37,973 nt of DNA from Halochromatium glycolicum (GTDB taxonomy: Bacteria > Pseudomonadota > Gammaproteobacteria > Chromatiales > Chromatiaceae), in NCBI RefSeq assembly GCF_016584085.1, contig NZ_NRSJ01000049.1, positions 1 through 37,973 on the forward strand, written 5' to 3'. Both the position numbers and the translations under genes were made by a program. Each line of letters opens with the position of its first letter. Position 1 is the stretch's first letter. Of this stretch, positions 15,169 to 23,739 are shown one piece after another. A model generated the notes under the pieces. It was not told the origin of the DNA, ran no database searches, and saw only the letters and a program-made list of their open reading frames with translations.

Positions 15169-17595
15169 TCATCGACGCGATGGCAACATCAACGCAATGG
15201 CGACGGTCGCGTTCTTATCGTCGGCACCGCGGTAGGTCTGCTTCTCCACGAGCAGGTCCTTGAAGTCGGCACCCGCTGCGCGCAGCGCCGCGGCCTCGGC
15301 CACGCCGGGCGTGCCGATGAGGCGACGGACGGTCTCGGACGGATTGGCGACCGGGATCGCGGCTAGCTCGACCGCTGGATAGAAGCACAGCGGCCAGCCG
15401 CGCTCAGCGGCGAGGGTCTGGATTGCGGCCTCGTCGCGCTTCTGCATCACGCTCGCGAGCATCAACACTTGCGGTGCATCGAGCTGCTGCAGGGCCGCGT
15501 CGACGCAGTGCGCGACCGTTTCCAGCGCAGCGCCGCGATCGCAGCCGACACCGATGGCCACTTGGAGTGTCCCGGCGGAGCTGTCGTCTGGATCGACAGA
15601 ATCGGTATCCGCGGGATCGGTATCTGCAGGGTCTGCATGGATGGGGCTGGCGTCACCGTCGACAGTTTCAGGCACGGAATGCCGATCGGCAGATTGTCCG
15701 CCGACGGCGCTCCGGTTCGCGCTGGATGTCGCATCCATGCTCGCCGGTGGCGGGCTTGGCTCGGCGGATGGCTGGAGGGGCTGCACGTCGGCGCCGGTCG
15801 TCGCCGGCGCTGGCGGTCGATAGACCACTAGCCGCTGACCGAGTCGAGACGCGAGGGCAGCATCGACCGGCCGCCGGGTGACCCAGAGCACCGCGCAGGC
15901 ATCCTCGAGCCCGTGCCCCAGCGCGGCCTCAAGGCTGGACAGGCAGCGGATGTTGGCCGGCGGGGCATCGGAGCCGGTCCACCATTCGCGGCCGCAGGCC
16001 TCCTCGATCAGTATCACCGGACGCCCGTCGACGACGCAGCGCGCGGCATGGCGTAGTGCCGCGGGCTCGGCCTCGATCCGCCAGCCCAGCTCGCGGCCGA
16101 GCAGATCGACGGCGATGGTGCCCTGTACATCACTGGCGGTGGTCAGCGCGAGCTGGGCCTGGAGCAGCCGGGCAACGGTTGCGCCGAAGGCGTTGGCACC
16201 ACCGATATGTCCCGACAGGAGCGGGATCACGCAGCGACCCGCCTCATCGACGACCAGCACCGCCGGGTCGCGATGCTTGTCGCGCAGGTGCGGGGCGATC
16301 AGGCGCACGATGATGCCGGCGGCGCCGATGAACAGGAGCCGCTGCGGCGCGTCGCGTGCCACCGCATCGGCGAAGAAGCGGCCCAGCGGCTCGGCGAGTG
16401 GGCCGGTATAGGTGGTGATCTGCGGCCAGTCGTCGCCGACAGTCGCGCTCGATCCTTCCATTTCCGCTTGCACTGCGTGCAGCAGACGCTCAGGCACCAG
16501 CAAACGCGCGGGCGACTGATCGGCGGATGGCGGGCGAGCGACGTGGTCCTCCGGACTCCGTCCGCCCCGCCGCGCAGGCTCATTCGTCGGTCTGTGCGCG
16601 TCCGCCCGCGTCTGTTGGCTTGCCCAGGTCTCCGCCAGCAGCAGGCGGCCAAGACGAGCAGCCAAGCGCGCGCCGGGCTCGGTCAATGCGACGATGAGCG
16701 TCTGCGACGCCGATTGTCGTGCGGCTGCCGCTGGTTGATGGGTTACTAATTGATGGGCTACTGGCCGCCGTGCCGTTGACCGCCGTGTGGCTAACCGCCG
16801 CGCTGCCGGCGCTGGCTGAGCGGCGATCGACGCCTGCGGCGCCTGACCAAGGCCGAGCCCGCGCTCGCAGCGGATCAGCACCAGCGACAGGTAATGGACC
16901 CGCTCGCCGCGCAGGCGGGTCAGATCGGTCAGGACGCGCTCGTCCGGCGTGCCGACGCGGTCGACGAAGGTCGCCGCCGCGAGCAGACCACGGGCGGCGA
17001 GGGCCTCGATCAGCGCCTCCAGCACCGGGCGGACCTTGAGCAAGACCAGGGTGTCGGCACGCGCGAGCCAGGCATCGAGATCCGGCAGCGCCCGCGTCGC
17101 CGCGCAGACGGCGATCGCTTCCTCGCCGTCGGCTAGGGGCTTGCCGCTGGCGGCCGCCGCCGCGGTGAACGACGGCACGCCAGGGAGCACCTCGACCAGG
17201 ACCTCGGGCGCGAGCGCACGCACCGCCCGGGCCAGATGGCCGAAGGTGGCATGGGTGGAGGCATCGCCCTCGACTAGGAACACCAGATCGGTGCCGCTGC
17301 GCAGCCGGTCGACGACCTCGGCGGCGGCTTGGGACCAGGCCGCCGCGAGCGCCGCCGGTTCCCGGGTCATCGGAAAATGCAGTGCCAGACTCCGCAGCGG
17401 CGGCTCCAGCCCGGCGCGCTGGACGATCCCCAGGGCGTGACTCGGGCCATTGCCACTGACCGGCCAGGCCCAACAGGCGCCGTCCGTCAGCGCCTGCCAG
17501 GCGGCACGGGTGATCAGGCCCGGATTACCGGGGCCGAGCGAGGCGCCGATGAGGCGGGGCGCTCGGGTGCGCGTTGGGTCTTGGCTCGAGCTCAT
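15169..17595 (-). CDS. CbiL-CbiG fusion: (cobalt-)precorrin-2 C20-methyltransferase + cobalt-precorrin-5A hydrolase
   Basis: 808 residues. About 1-250 is a tetrapyrrole methylase of the C20 type (CobI/CbiL): IGASLGPGNPGLITRAAW at the start, FLVEGDASTHATFGHLARAV in the middle, PGVPSFTAAAAASGKPLADG after it. About 300-808 is CbiG: GPLAEPLGRFFADA, RLLFIGAAGIIVRLIAPHL, LLSGHIGGANAFGATVARLL, then the C-terminal subdomain GVGCDRGAALETV ... ASVMQKRDEAAIQTLA ... YPAVELAAIPVANPSE. Two low-complexity linkers interrupt it: an Arg/Ala/His-rich one at about 270-305 containing a short DNA repeat (about 16730-16765), and an Asp/Pro/Ser-rich one at about 615-700. CbiG marks the oxygen-independent pathway. 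The gene begins 3 bases after the hsdS stop on the same strand. Confidence 0.9.
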   Translation of the reverse strand: MSSSQDPTRTRAPRLIGASLGPGNPGLITRAAWQALTDGACWAWPVSGNGPSHALGIVQRAGLEPPLRSLALHFPMTREPAALAAAWSQAAAEVVDRLRSGTDLVFLVEGDASTHATFGHLARAVRALAPEVLVEVLPGVPSFTAAAAASGKPLADGEEAIAVCAATRALPDLDAWLARADTLVLLKVRPVLEALIEALAARGLLAAATFVDRVGTPDERVLTDLTRLRGERVHYLSLVLIRCERGLGLGQAPQASIAAQPAPAARRLATRRSTARRPVAHQLVTHQPAAAARQSASQTLIVALTEPGARLAARLGRLLLAETWASQQTRADAHRPTNEPARRGGRSPEDHVARPPSADQSPARLLVPERLLHAVQAEMEGSSATVGDDWPQITTYTGPLAEPLGRFFADAVARDAPQRLLFIGAAGIIVRLIAPHLRDKHRDPAVLVVDEAGRCVIPLLSGHIGGANAFGATVARLLQAQLALTTASDVQGTIAVDLLGRELGWRIEAEPAALRHAARCVVDGRPVILIEEACGREWWTGSDAPPANIRCLSSLEAALGHGLEDACAVLWVTRRPVDAALASRLGQRLVVYRPPAPATTGADVQPLQPSAEPSPPPASMDATSSANRSAVGGQSADRHSVPETVDGDASPIHADPADTDPADTDSVDPDDSSAGTLQVAIGVGCDRGAALETVAHCVDAALQQLDAPQVLMLASVMQKRDEAAIQTLAAERGWPLCFYPAVELAAIPVANPSETVRRLIGTPGVAEAAALRAAGADFKDLLVEKQTYRGADDKNATVAIALMLPSRR

Positions 17596-17597
17596 GG

Positions 17598-19400
17598 TTA
17601 TAGCGTTATCGCAGGCGAATCAACGGCCTCAAGCGCAATGGCGGCACTGGCCGCACTGGCCGATGGTGACTGCTGAGCAACCTCTGAACGACAGCGACCG
17701 CTGGGCGTGAGAGCCTCGTGGAGGAGAGTGTCGAGGAGACGGGCGCGGGTGGTGTCGGCGGTGGTGAGGGCGGCCTCCAGCCGGTCGCAGAGGGCCATGA
17801 GGGCATCGACCTTCGCCACGATCCGGTGTTGTTCGGCGAGGGGTGGGATCGGCAATGGAAGCGGCTTGAGCCTTGCAGCCTTGATGCCCTTCGCGGTCAG
17901 GCCCGTAGAATGCTCGTCGATCAGGTTCTGTATCACGTCGCTCATGATCGCGAACATCAGATAGCGCGTGTCGATTTCCGCATATGGCTGAAAACAGATC
18001 ACCCGCTGCGCGAGAGCGAATGGCTCCTCAATTTCGTTGATGCAGATGTTCGCAAGCGGCGCCTCGGTCGTGAAGAATAGATCTCCCAGTTGCGGGAAAC
18101 CACGCGTCATCCATGCCTTGAATGTCTTCTCGGCGATGAACTCTCTTGGCGTCCGATGGAGGCTGCCCATTCTGACATTCTTCGCCGTAATGAGCGGAAT
18201 GCCTTCTGTGGTCTTGGTTGGGGTCTTTCCGCGATAGTCTATGAAGAGGAAGAGGTTCTCGAAAGACTCCGCGGACCAACCGGATGGCAAATTCATAGAC
18301 AGCGCATCTGGAGCGGGCGAAGGTGCGGGCTTAATCCTCGCGTCGCCTGTCTCGCGCTTGGCCGCTGTCTTGGCCTCAGCAATCTGCTTCAAGAACTCTG
18401 ACGCCGGTTCGTCGGTCGGGTCCTGTGCCACCAGTTTGCCGCGGACGGCGAGGTTGAGGATGGTCTGGCGGAGGGGTTCGATCTGGTCGAGGCGGGTCGT
18501 GAGGGCGGGGAGCGTGGCGAGGGCGAAGCGGGCGTTCGCCGAGAACTCGGCTACATCAGCGTCGGGCGCGGTCAGGCGGGCGAGGCTGGCGGCGGTCAGC
18601 CGGTCGCGCAAGCCCTCGCGCGCGGTGCGGGCCGCCTCTAGCTGGTCCAGTAGCGCCATCAGCTCCTCCACCTTCGCCACGATCCGCCGTTGCTCGGCGA
18701 GGGGTGGGAGGGGGAGGGGTGAACTCGTGAAATACTCGGTCGGAACACGCTTTTGGCCCGCGGTGCCGGTCATCCTCGGGATACCAGTCTCGATGAACTG
18801 CGGGCTCTTGAGGAACAGAATGATGTAATCCGCGTCGACGAAGAGCGGGCGGACGACATGCAATTCCGTTGTCCCGGCGCCGATGCCGCCGGTTAGGTTG
18901 CGAAACACCGTCGATTTGCCGTTCTCAAAGCACGGCGTGATTTTGGCCAGCCCGACATCGCCGTTAGCGAAGTGGGTATAGCCCTTTTTGATCTCGCCCC
19001 AGCGGCGCGGTTCGTGTCCGTTCGCAACGCCATATTCGGCGGCGATCATGGACATCGGGACGAAGGATGCTTCGAGGTTGTCGGCGGCCTCGTTACGTGG
19101 ACTGATGATCCCGAGTTCTGCGAGCTGCGTCCAAGCCCATCCGCGCGGTGCAGGGAACGGCAGATCATCGGGTTCGAGCGGTGAGAATGCTCTGGGCTTG
19201 CGGATCGCCTTGGCCTTCACCAGCCGCGCCTTCTCTGCCGCGATCCGCTTCAGCAACTCCGACGCCGGTTCGTCGGCCGGGTCCTGCGCTACCAGCTTTC
19301 CCCGCACGGCGAGGTCCAGCACGAAGCGGCGCAGGCGGGGGACCGCCCCCTCCGCCTCCGCCACCTTTTCGTAGAGGGCGAGGAGTCGTTCGGCATTCAT
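17598..19400 (-). CDS. hsdS: Type I restriction-modification specificity subunit HsdS
   Basis: 600 residues with the classical two-TRD layout. Two copies of a conserved region (LDLAVRGKLVAQDPADEPAS at about 27-46 and LNLAVRGKLVAQDPTDEPAS in the second half) alternate with target-recognition domains, each closed by PLPPLAEQRRIVAKVEELMA or its twin PIPPLAEQHRIVAKVDALMA and a coiled-coil spacer. The ATG at 19400 overlaps the stop of the upstream PIN toxin gene by 4 bases. No hsdM or hsdR is visible in the window, so this subunit is an orphan here and would have to work with enzymes encoded elsewhere. The C-terminal about 35 residues after LLHEAL are Ser/Ala-rich and not conserved. It sits inside the cobalamin gene cluster. 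Confidence 0.92.
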   Translation of the reverse strand: MNAERLLALYEKVAEAEGAVPRLRRFVLDLAVRGKLVAQDPADEPASELLKRIAAEKARLVKAKAIRKPRAFSPLEPDDLPFPAPRGWAWTQLAELGIISPRNEAADNLEASFVPMSMIAAEYGVANGHEPRRWGEIKKGYTHFANGDVGLAKITPCFENGKSTVFRNLTGGIGAGTTELHVVRPLFVDADYIILFLKSPQFIETGIPRMTGTAGQKRVPTEYFTSSPLPLPPLAEQRRIVAKVEELMALLDQLEAARTAREGLRDRLTAASLARLTAPDADVAEFSANARFALATLPALTTRLDQIEPLRQTILNLAVRGKLVAQDPTDEPASEFLKQIAEAKTAAKRETGDARIKPAPSPAPDALSMNLPSGWSAESFENLFLFIDYRGKTPTKTTEGIPLITAKNVRMGSLHRTPREFIAEKTFKAWMTRGFPQLGDLFFTTEAPLANICINEIEEPFALAQRVICFQPYAEIDTRYLMFAIMSDVIQNLIDEHSTGLTAKGIKAARLKPLPLPIPPLAEQHRIVAKVDALMALCDRLEAALTTADTTRARLLDTLLHEALTPSGRCRSEVAQQSPSASAASAAIALEAVDSPAITL

Positions 19401-19807
19401 CGAAAGGGATTGAGCAGGGCGACGCCGGTGCCGCCGAAGTCGCTCGTGTTGCGCGTGACCACCACGAAGTCGTAGATGAGCGCGACGGCGGCGATCTGCT
19501 TGTCGACCGGATGCTGTGGACTCGGCGCCATCAGCTTGCCCCAAACCTGGGCGCAGTCGGCATCGAAGTCGAGGATGCGGTCCGCGTAATCGGTGACGAG
19601 GACGTCGAGCCAGTCCTCCAGCAACCGGGCTTGGGGCTCGTCACCACGGTTGCGCAGCCGCTCGACGCCGCACCGCAGTTCACCAATGGTCTGTACGCTG
19701 AGGTAGAGGTCCTCGGGCGATGCGTCGCCCAGAAAGCGGCGCACGCCGGCGTTGGCCCGCGCGCCCTTGCGCGCTTCGCTGATGACGTTGGTGTCGACCA
19801 GGTACAT
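19397..19807 (-). CDS. PIN-domain ribonuclease toxin (VapC/FitB type)
   Basis: 136 residues. The PIN fold starts YLVDTNVISEARKGARAN with the first catalytic Asp, continues LYLSVQTIGELRCGVERLR (Glu), ILDFDADCAQVWGKLMA and PVDKQIAAVALIYDFVVVTRN (Asp), and ends NTSDFGGTGVALLNPF. All acidic residues expected for Mg2+-dependent RNA cleavage are present. The GELRxGVERLR form and the paired Arc-like antitoxin indicate the FitB subfamily. Its start codon overlaps the antitoxin stop, and its own stop overlaps the hsdS start, giving a tight three-gene unit. Confidence 0.92.
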   Translation of the reverse strand: MYLVDTNVISEARKGARANAGVRRFLGDASPEDLYLSVQTIGELRCGVERLRNRGDEPQARLLEDWLDVLVTDYADRILDFDADCAQVWGKLMAPSPQHPVDKQIAAVALIYDFVVVTRNTSDFGGTGVALLNPFR

Positions 19808-20025
19808 CAGGCCGAATTCGGATGGCGGGCGAAATCCTCATCGGTACCGACGTCGGGCATGCTCGCCAACACCTCGGCGAACGAGCGCCGGGGCGGCCGA
19901 CTCAGCGCGTTGCGCAGGATCTCCCGGTGCTCGGCCTCGGCGCTGCGTCCGTGCGCGGCCGCCGCTTGCTTGAGCGCTTGGACGACCTCGGCGTCGACAT
20001 TGCGAACGACGAGATTGGTTGCCAT
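19807..20025 (-). CDS. FitA/VapB-like ribbon-helix-helix antitoxin
   Basis: 72 residues. The Arc/RHH start is NLVVRNVDAEVVQALKQAAA, then HGRSAEAEHREILRNAL, the FitA-type helix pair. The C-terminal tail (SFAEVLASMPDVGTDEDFA) is the toxin-binding part. The ATG is preceded by GGGAGG in the intergenic DNA. It lies directly upstream of the PIN toxin with a one-base overlap; the complex would repress its own promoter. Confidence 0.92.
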   Translation of the reverse strand: MATNLVVRNVDAEVVQALKQAAAAHGRSAEAEHREILRNALSRPPRRSFAEVLASMPDVGTDEDFARHPNSA

Positions 20026-20153
20026 GTTTGCCTCCCGGAATTGATTGCAATGATTGCGTTCAAGCTAGCCCCGACCGCGAATCTCTGGCAATGGCGGGGC
20101 GGCGAGCCGCATGTCGAGCAGCAGGGCCGCGTCGCGCTCCGGAATCTCAGGCC

Positions 20154-20293
20154 GTAGGTCGGGTTAGCCCCTCGGGGCGTAACCCGACGGTCGGCAGCGC
20201 GGTTCCCGGCGGAGGCCGCTGTCGGGTTACGGCACGCGACCAGCGCCTGTGCTTCGTCGGCGCCGACGTGCCGGCGCGCCTCACCCGACCTAC
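20154..20293. repeat. 140-bp intergenic repeat-like element with nested inverted repeats
   Basis: The ends GTAGGTCGGGT (20154-20164) and ACCCGACCTAC (20283-20293) are perfect 11-bp inverted repeats. Inside, GGGTTA-GCCCC-TC-GGGGC-GTAACCC forms a hairpin, and GTCGGGTTACG recurs near 20220. This GTAGGTCGGGTTA...TAACCCGACCTAC pattern is familiar from dispersed intergenic repeats of many proteobacterial genomes. It separates the two toxin-antitoxin pairs and has no coding content. Confidence 0.7.
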
Positions 20294-20296
20294 GCG

Positions 20297-20569
20297 CTAC
20301 CGGTCTTCGCGCAGCCGACCTTCGACGTATTTATGGAGAATGCTTGCCACCAGGGTCTGGTAGGGCATGCCTTCTGCCAGGGCCTTCTTCTGGAGGCCGC
20401 GCAGGTCCTTCGAGGAAAGCCGGATATTGATCCGCGCATCCTTCTTGAACATCACTTCCGCGTATTCCCGATGCCGCTGCTGTATTTCCGTGGCATTGGG
20501 TGCCTGCTGAAGCTCCCCGGCCTCGAAGGCTTCCAGGAGCTCATGCTCGTTATGATCCAGTCTGCTCAT
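20297..20569 (-). CDS. CopG-like antitoxin of a BrnT-type toxin
   Basis: 90 residues. The middle reads VMFKKDARINIRLSSKDLRG then LQKKALAEGMPYQTLVASIL and HKYVEGRL, a ribbon-helix-helix DNA-binding domain typical of antitoxins that follow BrnT-type toxins. The N-terminal 35 residues (HELLEAFEAGELQQAP...) would bind the toxin. The ATG overlaps the stop of the upstream toxin gene by 4 bases. The toxin-first order is the usual one for this type. Confidence 0.88.
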   Translation of the reverse strand: MSRLDHNEHELLEAFEAGELQQAPNATEIQQRHREYAEVMFKKDARINIRLSSKDLRGLQKKALAEGMPYQTLVASILHKYVEGRLREDR

Positions 20570-20850
20570 CTTGCCCCCAAATAGGTCTTGGTCGCTTTTC
20601 GGCTCGGAATGATCGTCTTCAGAAAGACCTCATCGTCCGACTCGACGAAGGGCACGAGATAGACGTAACCCTCTATTTCGATCACATGGATTTGCTGGCC
20701 TGGATAACGCCCCTGATTCGGATGATTCGGATGATCCAATGTATCCAGGATGCCGCCCGCAGAGATATGGAAGACGACATCTTCGAAGGAAACATGCCGC
20801 TCCTGTTGCAGTTGTCTGTTCTTCTCTGGATTCCAGTTGATCGGTTTCAT
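20566..20850 (-). CDS. BrnT-family ribonuclease toxin
   Basis: 94 residues from the ATG at 20850; a TTG six codons upstream is possible but less likely. It begins MKPINWNPEKNRQLQQERHV then SFEDVVFHI, the WxxEKNxxxxxxHxVSFEDV start of BrnT-type toxins, and ends VFLKTIIPSRKATKTYLG, the family C-terminus. The expected partner follows with an overlap. A small in-frame DNA duplication (GATTCGGAT twice, about 20717-20734) gives the HPNHPN repeat and may be a local slip. Confidence 0.87.
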   Translation of the reverse strand: MKPINWNPEKNRQLQQERHVSFEDVVFHISAGGILDTLDHPNHPNQGRYPGQQIHVIEIEGYVYLVPFVESDDEVFLKTIIPSRKATKTYLGAR

Positions 20851-21042
20851 GGGCCGAGTGTAGTACAAGAGGTGCCGTTTGTACGCACCAAACCGTTGCC
20901 GCCTCAGCCCAAGCGCGGCGGTTCGGACACCAACACCCTGATCTATTGTCCCGACTTATGTGATCCGGACACCAAGAAGCCGCCAGATACTGAAAATAAG
21001 CGGCTCCTCCGTCTGGATTAGTCCCAGCGGAACAATACTTCT

Positions 21043-21936
21043 TCAGGGCAGGATGGGCTCGGGCGCGGTCGGTTCGACATGAGGGTCGTGGTGGTCATGG
21101 TGGTTGTGATGCGCGGCGAGGGCCAGCGAGCAGCCATCGCAGGGTAGCAGGGCGCTGCCGTCGCGGCACTGCTGCAGGCGCAGGTCGAGCAGGTCCAACA
21201 GCTGCTCGTGATCGTTGATGTAGTCGGCCTGATGGATGACGCGGGTCGGATACTGCTGCTGCAGCCGCGCGACCTGCTCGCGGATGCGCTTGATCAGCCG
21301 CCCGGTGAACAGGTAGTAGGGCAGCACGATGAGCTGGCTGCAGTCGAGCGCGTCCAGACGCTGCACCACCTGCTCGAGCCGCGGGAAACAGCAATCGGTG
21401 AACGCCGGCATGACCAGCGCGTGCTGGGTGGTCGCGAACAGCCAGTGCGCCATCTTCGCGACCTCGCCGGTCGCCTCGCGGTCCGAGGCGCCGCGTGCGA
21501 GCAGGACCACGCCGGTGGTGCGCGGGTCGGGCATGTGCAGGGCGGCCATTGCTGTGTGCAGCCGGTGGCGCAGCGCCTTCAGCAACTGCTCGCTGGTGCC
21601 CAGGTGGTGGCCGTAGCGGAATTCGACCTCGGGATGGCGCGCGCGGGCGGCGGCGATGGCCTGCGGGATGTCGCCCTTGACGTGGCCGCCGGCGTTGAGG
21701 ATCAGCGGCAACACTAGCACGCGGCCGCCGCCGCTGAGACCAGAGCCGAGGCTGGCCACGGCGCGCTCGAGACCCTCGTCGAGCAGCACCGGCGCATGCT
21801 CGATCCAGCACACCTGGATGCTCGTCTCGGGATGGCGCTCGCGCCAGCGCGCGGCGCAGTGCTCGACCTCCTGATTGCCCTCGAAGCCTGGATCACGGGC
21901 GCCGTGGGCAGCGAGCAGCACGACTTCGTCGGTCAT
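21043..21936 (-). CDS. cbiX: Sirohydrochlorin cobaltochelatase CbiX, long form with His-rich tail
   Basis: 297 residues. It inserts Co2+ into sirohydrochlorin, the entry step of oxygen-independent cobalamin synthesis. The first half carries VVLLAAHGARDPG with the metal-site His and LPLILNAGGHVKGDIPQAI; the second half repeats the chelatase fold (VVLLARGASDREATG, IVLPYYLFTGRLIKRI), so this is the two-domain CbiX-L form. The C-terminus has CDGCSLALAAHHNHHDHHDP, a CxxC plus histidine cluster, a likely cobalt store or extra metal site. The stop codon of cbiO (TAA) is part of the AAGGAG ribosome-binding site of this gene, so translation is tightly linked. Confidence 0.94.
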   Translation of the reverse strand: MTDEVVLLAAHGARDPGFEGNQEVEHCAARWRERHPETSIQVCWIEHAPVLLDEGLERAVASLGSGLSGGGRVLVLPLILNAGGHVKGDIPQAIAAARARHPEVEFRYGHHLGTSEQLLKALRHRLHTAMAALHMPDPRTTGVVLLARGASDREATGEVAKMAHWLFATTQHALVMPAFTDCCFPRLEQVVQRLDALDCSQLIVLPYYLFTGRLIKRIREQVARLQQQYPTRVIHQADYINDHEQLLDLLDLRLQQCRDGSALLPCDGCSLALAAHHNHHDHHDPHVEPTAPEPILP

Positions 21937-21951
21937 CGATTATCGGTCTCC

Positions 21952-22632
21952 TTAGAGGGGGTGGGCGAGCGGCGCGATACGGCCGTCGCGCAGTTGGTGC
22001 TCGTCGCTGGCGAGGCGCTCGCGGAAGGCGCGGTCGTGGGAGACGATCAGCATCGCCTGGGGCAGGGCGTCCAGGATCGCCAGCAACCGCGCGCGGGTGT
22101 GCTCGTCGAGGGCGTTGGTCGGCTCGTCCAGCAGCAGGACCTCGGGCCTCATGCAGAGCACCGTCGCCAGGCTCACCAGCCGCTTCTCGCCGCCGGAGAG
22201 CTGGTGCGTCACCCGCCCGCGCAGATGGCCTAACCCGAGCTGCTCGAGGGTGTGATCGGCCGCAGCGATCGCCTCGGCGCGCGACCAGCCCAGGCTCAGC
22301 GGCCCGAAGGCGCAGTCCTCGAGCACCGTTGGGCAAAACAGTTGATCGTCCGGGTCCTGGAATAGCAGCCCGGCGCGCCGACGGACCTCGGTGAAGTCGG
22401 CCTCGACGCGGCGCGGCTTGCCGAAGGCGACGATCTCGCCGCGGCTTGGCGTCAGCAGCCCCAGCATCAGCCATAGCAGGGTGCTCTTGCCGGCGCCATT
22501 GGAGCCGGTCAGCGCCAGGCGTTGGCCCGGCGCCAGCGCGAGATCGACCCCGCGCAGCACCGGGCCGCAGCCGGGGTAGTCGAACTGGATGCCGCGCAGC
22601 GTGAAGAGCGGCCCCTGAAACCGGGGCCTCAT
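21952..22632 (-). CDS. cbiO: Cobalt ECF transporter ATPase CbiO
   Basis: 226 residues from the ATG at 22632. ABC ATPase with Walker A GSNGAGKST (about 43-51), Q-loop FQDPDDQLFC (91-100, the double-Asp form typical of ECF ATPases), signature LSGGEKRLVSLA (about 145-156), Walker B VLLLDEPTN (165-173) and H-switch IVSHD. It powers cobalt uptake with CbiM and CbiQ. The upstream frame is open through the cbiQ-cbiO spacer, and a GTG 14 codons earlier is an alternative start, but homology begins at about GPLFTLRGIQFDYP. Confidence 0.94.
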   Translation of the reverse strand: MRPRFQGPLFTLRGIQFDYPGCGPVLRGVDLALAPGQRLALTGSNGAGKSTLLWLMLGLLTPSRGEIVAFGKPRRVEADFTEVRRRAGLLFQDPDDQLFCPTVLEDCAFGPLSLGWSRAEAIAAADHTLEQLGLGHLRGRVTHQLSGGEKRLVSLATVLCMRPEVLLLDEPTNALDEHTRARLLAILDALPQAMLIVSHDRAFRERLASDEHQLRDGRIAPLAHPL

Positions 22633-22784
22633 CGGCCGCGGTGGCGGCGCGCAATGACCATTACTGTGAATCACGCGGGATTCATCGTCCGGGGGTGGTT
22701 CCTTGCCATGAGCGTGAGCGTGAGCCAATCCAGAGACCCGGCAGCAACCGACCCCGCCATCCACGTGGCACCCTGCCATGCGCG

Positions 22785-23576
22785 TTAGCCAAGCCGCCAC
22801 TCCAGCAGGAGCAGGCCGGTCAGCGCCAGCATGGTCAGGGCAGCGAGCCCGGCGTCGATGCGGCGGAAATGCAACGTATCGAGCACCGGGAACCGGCCGC
22901 TGAAGCCGCGGCACTTCATCGCGCAGAGCACCCGCTCGGCCCGCTCGAGGCTGCGCACCAGCAGCATGCCGAGCGCATAGCCAAGGCTGCGATAGGTATG
23001 CCAATTGGTGCCGGGGACGAACCCGCGTGCCCGCATCGCGATGCGCATGCGGTCGAGCTCGGCATCGATGAGGCCGACGTAGCGCACCGTGAACTGGAGC
23101 AATTGCACCAGCACCGTCGGCATCCGCAGCCGATGCAGGGCATGGCCGATGACGACCGGGTCCAGCTCCCCGACCAGCGCCAGCAGCATCAGCAGGATGG
23201 CGTTGGCGGTCAGCGCGATGTCGACGGCCAGGCGCAGCCCTTCGGCGCTGGCCGTCAAGGGGCCGAGCGCGAACAGCGCATGGCCGGGCGTGGTGAACGG
23301 CAGCATCAGCAGCATCAGGAGCACGAAGGCGTCCATCGCCGCGAGCTGGCGCAGGGTGCGGCGCAGCGGCAGCCGGGCGAGCGCGGCGACCGTCAGCGCC
23401 AGCGCCAGCGCGACACCGAGGGCGACGGGCTGATCGAGCAGGATCACGACCCCGGCGAAGCCGATCACGGCCAGGATGCGCGCACGCGGGTCGAGGGTCT
23501 GGATCGGGCCGCGCGCCGGGTGGGTCCTGTCGCCAGCGCCGAGCAGGGGAGCGCTGGGATCGCCGAGATGGCTCAT
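22785..23576 (-). CDS. cbiQ: Cobalt ECF transporter transmembrane component CbiQ
   Basis: 263 residues, about five or six membrane helices. LDPRARILAVIGFAGVVILL is the usual start of the T component. ARGFVPGTNWHTYRSLGYAL (about 183-202) and AMKCRGFSGRFPVLDT (about 220-235) are the two coupling-helix motifs (AxxxRG type) that dock onto the ATPase. The gene lies between the NikL-like gene (163-base gap) and cbiO (152-base gap), all on the minus strand. Confidence 0.93.
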   Translation of the reverse strand: MSHLGDPSAPLLGAGDRTHPARGPIQTLDPRARILAVIGFAGVVILLDQPVALGVALALALTVAALARLPLRRTLRQLAAMDAFVLLMLLMLPFTTPGHALFALGPLTASAEGLRLAVDIALTANAILLMLLALVGELDPVVIGHALHRLRMPTVLVQLLQFTVRYVGLIDAELDRMRIAMRARGFVPGTNWHTYRSLGYALGMLLVRSLERAERVLCAMKCRGFSGRFPVLDTLHFRRIDAGLAALTMLALTGLLLLEWRLG

Positions 23577-23739
23577 GGCGCTGGTCCACTTGCAATGCGG
23601 TCAAGACGCGCCGACGTGCGTCGCTTGTGCGGGCTCATGCGATTCTGGGCGGATGGTTTAGAGGCCCTATCAACACAGCCGCTTGACTCGCGCAAGCTAC
23701 TGATTTTGCTGACGGCGGAAACCATTTTGCTAGGGTTTC

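Noticed and set aside
20851..20868. Upstream TTG start for the BrnT-type toxin
   Set aside because: The ATG at 20850 begins exactly at the family N-terminus and TTG has no supporting ribosome-binding site.
21952..23604. Long minus-strand frame fusing an Arg/Ala-rich region to CbiO
   Set aside because: The upstream part is a shadow of cbiQ; only the CbiO part from 22632 shows homology.
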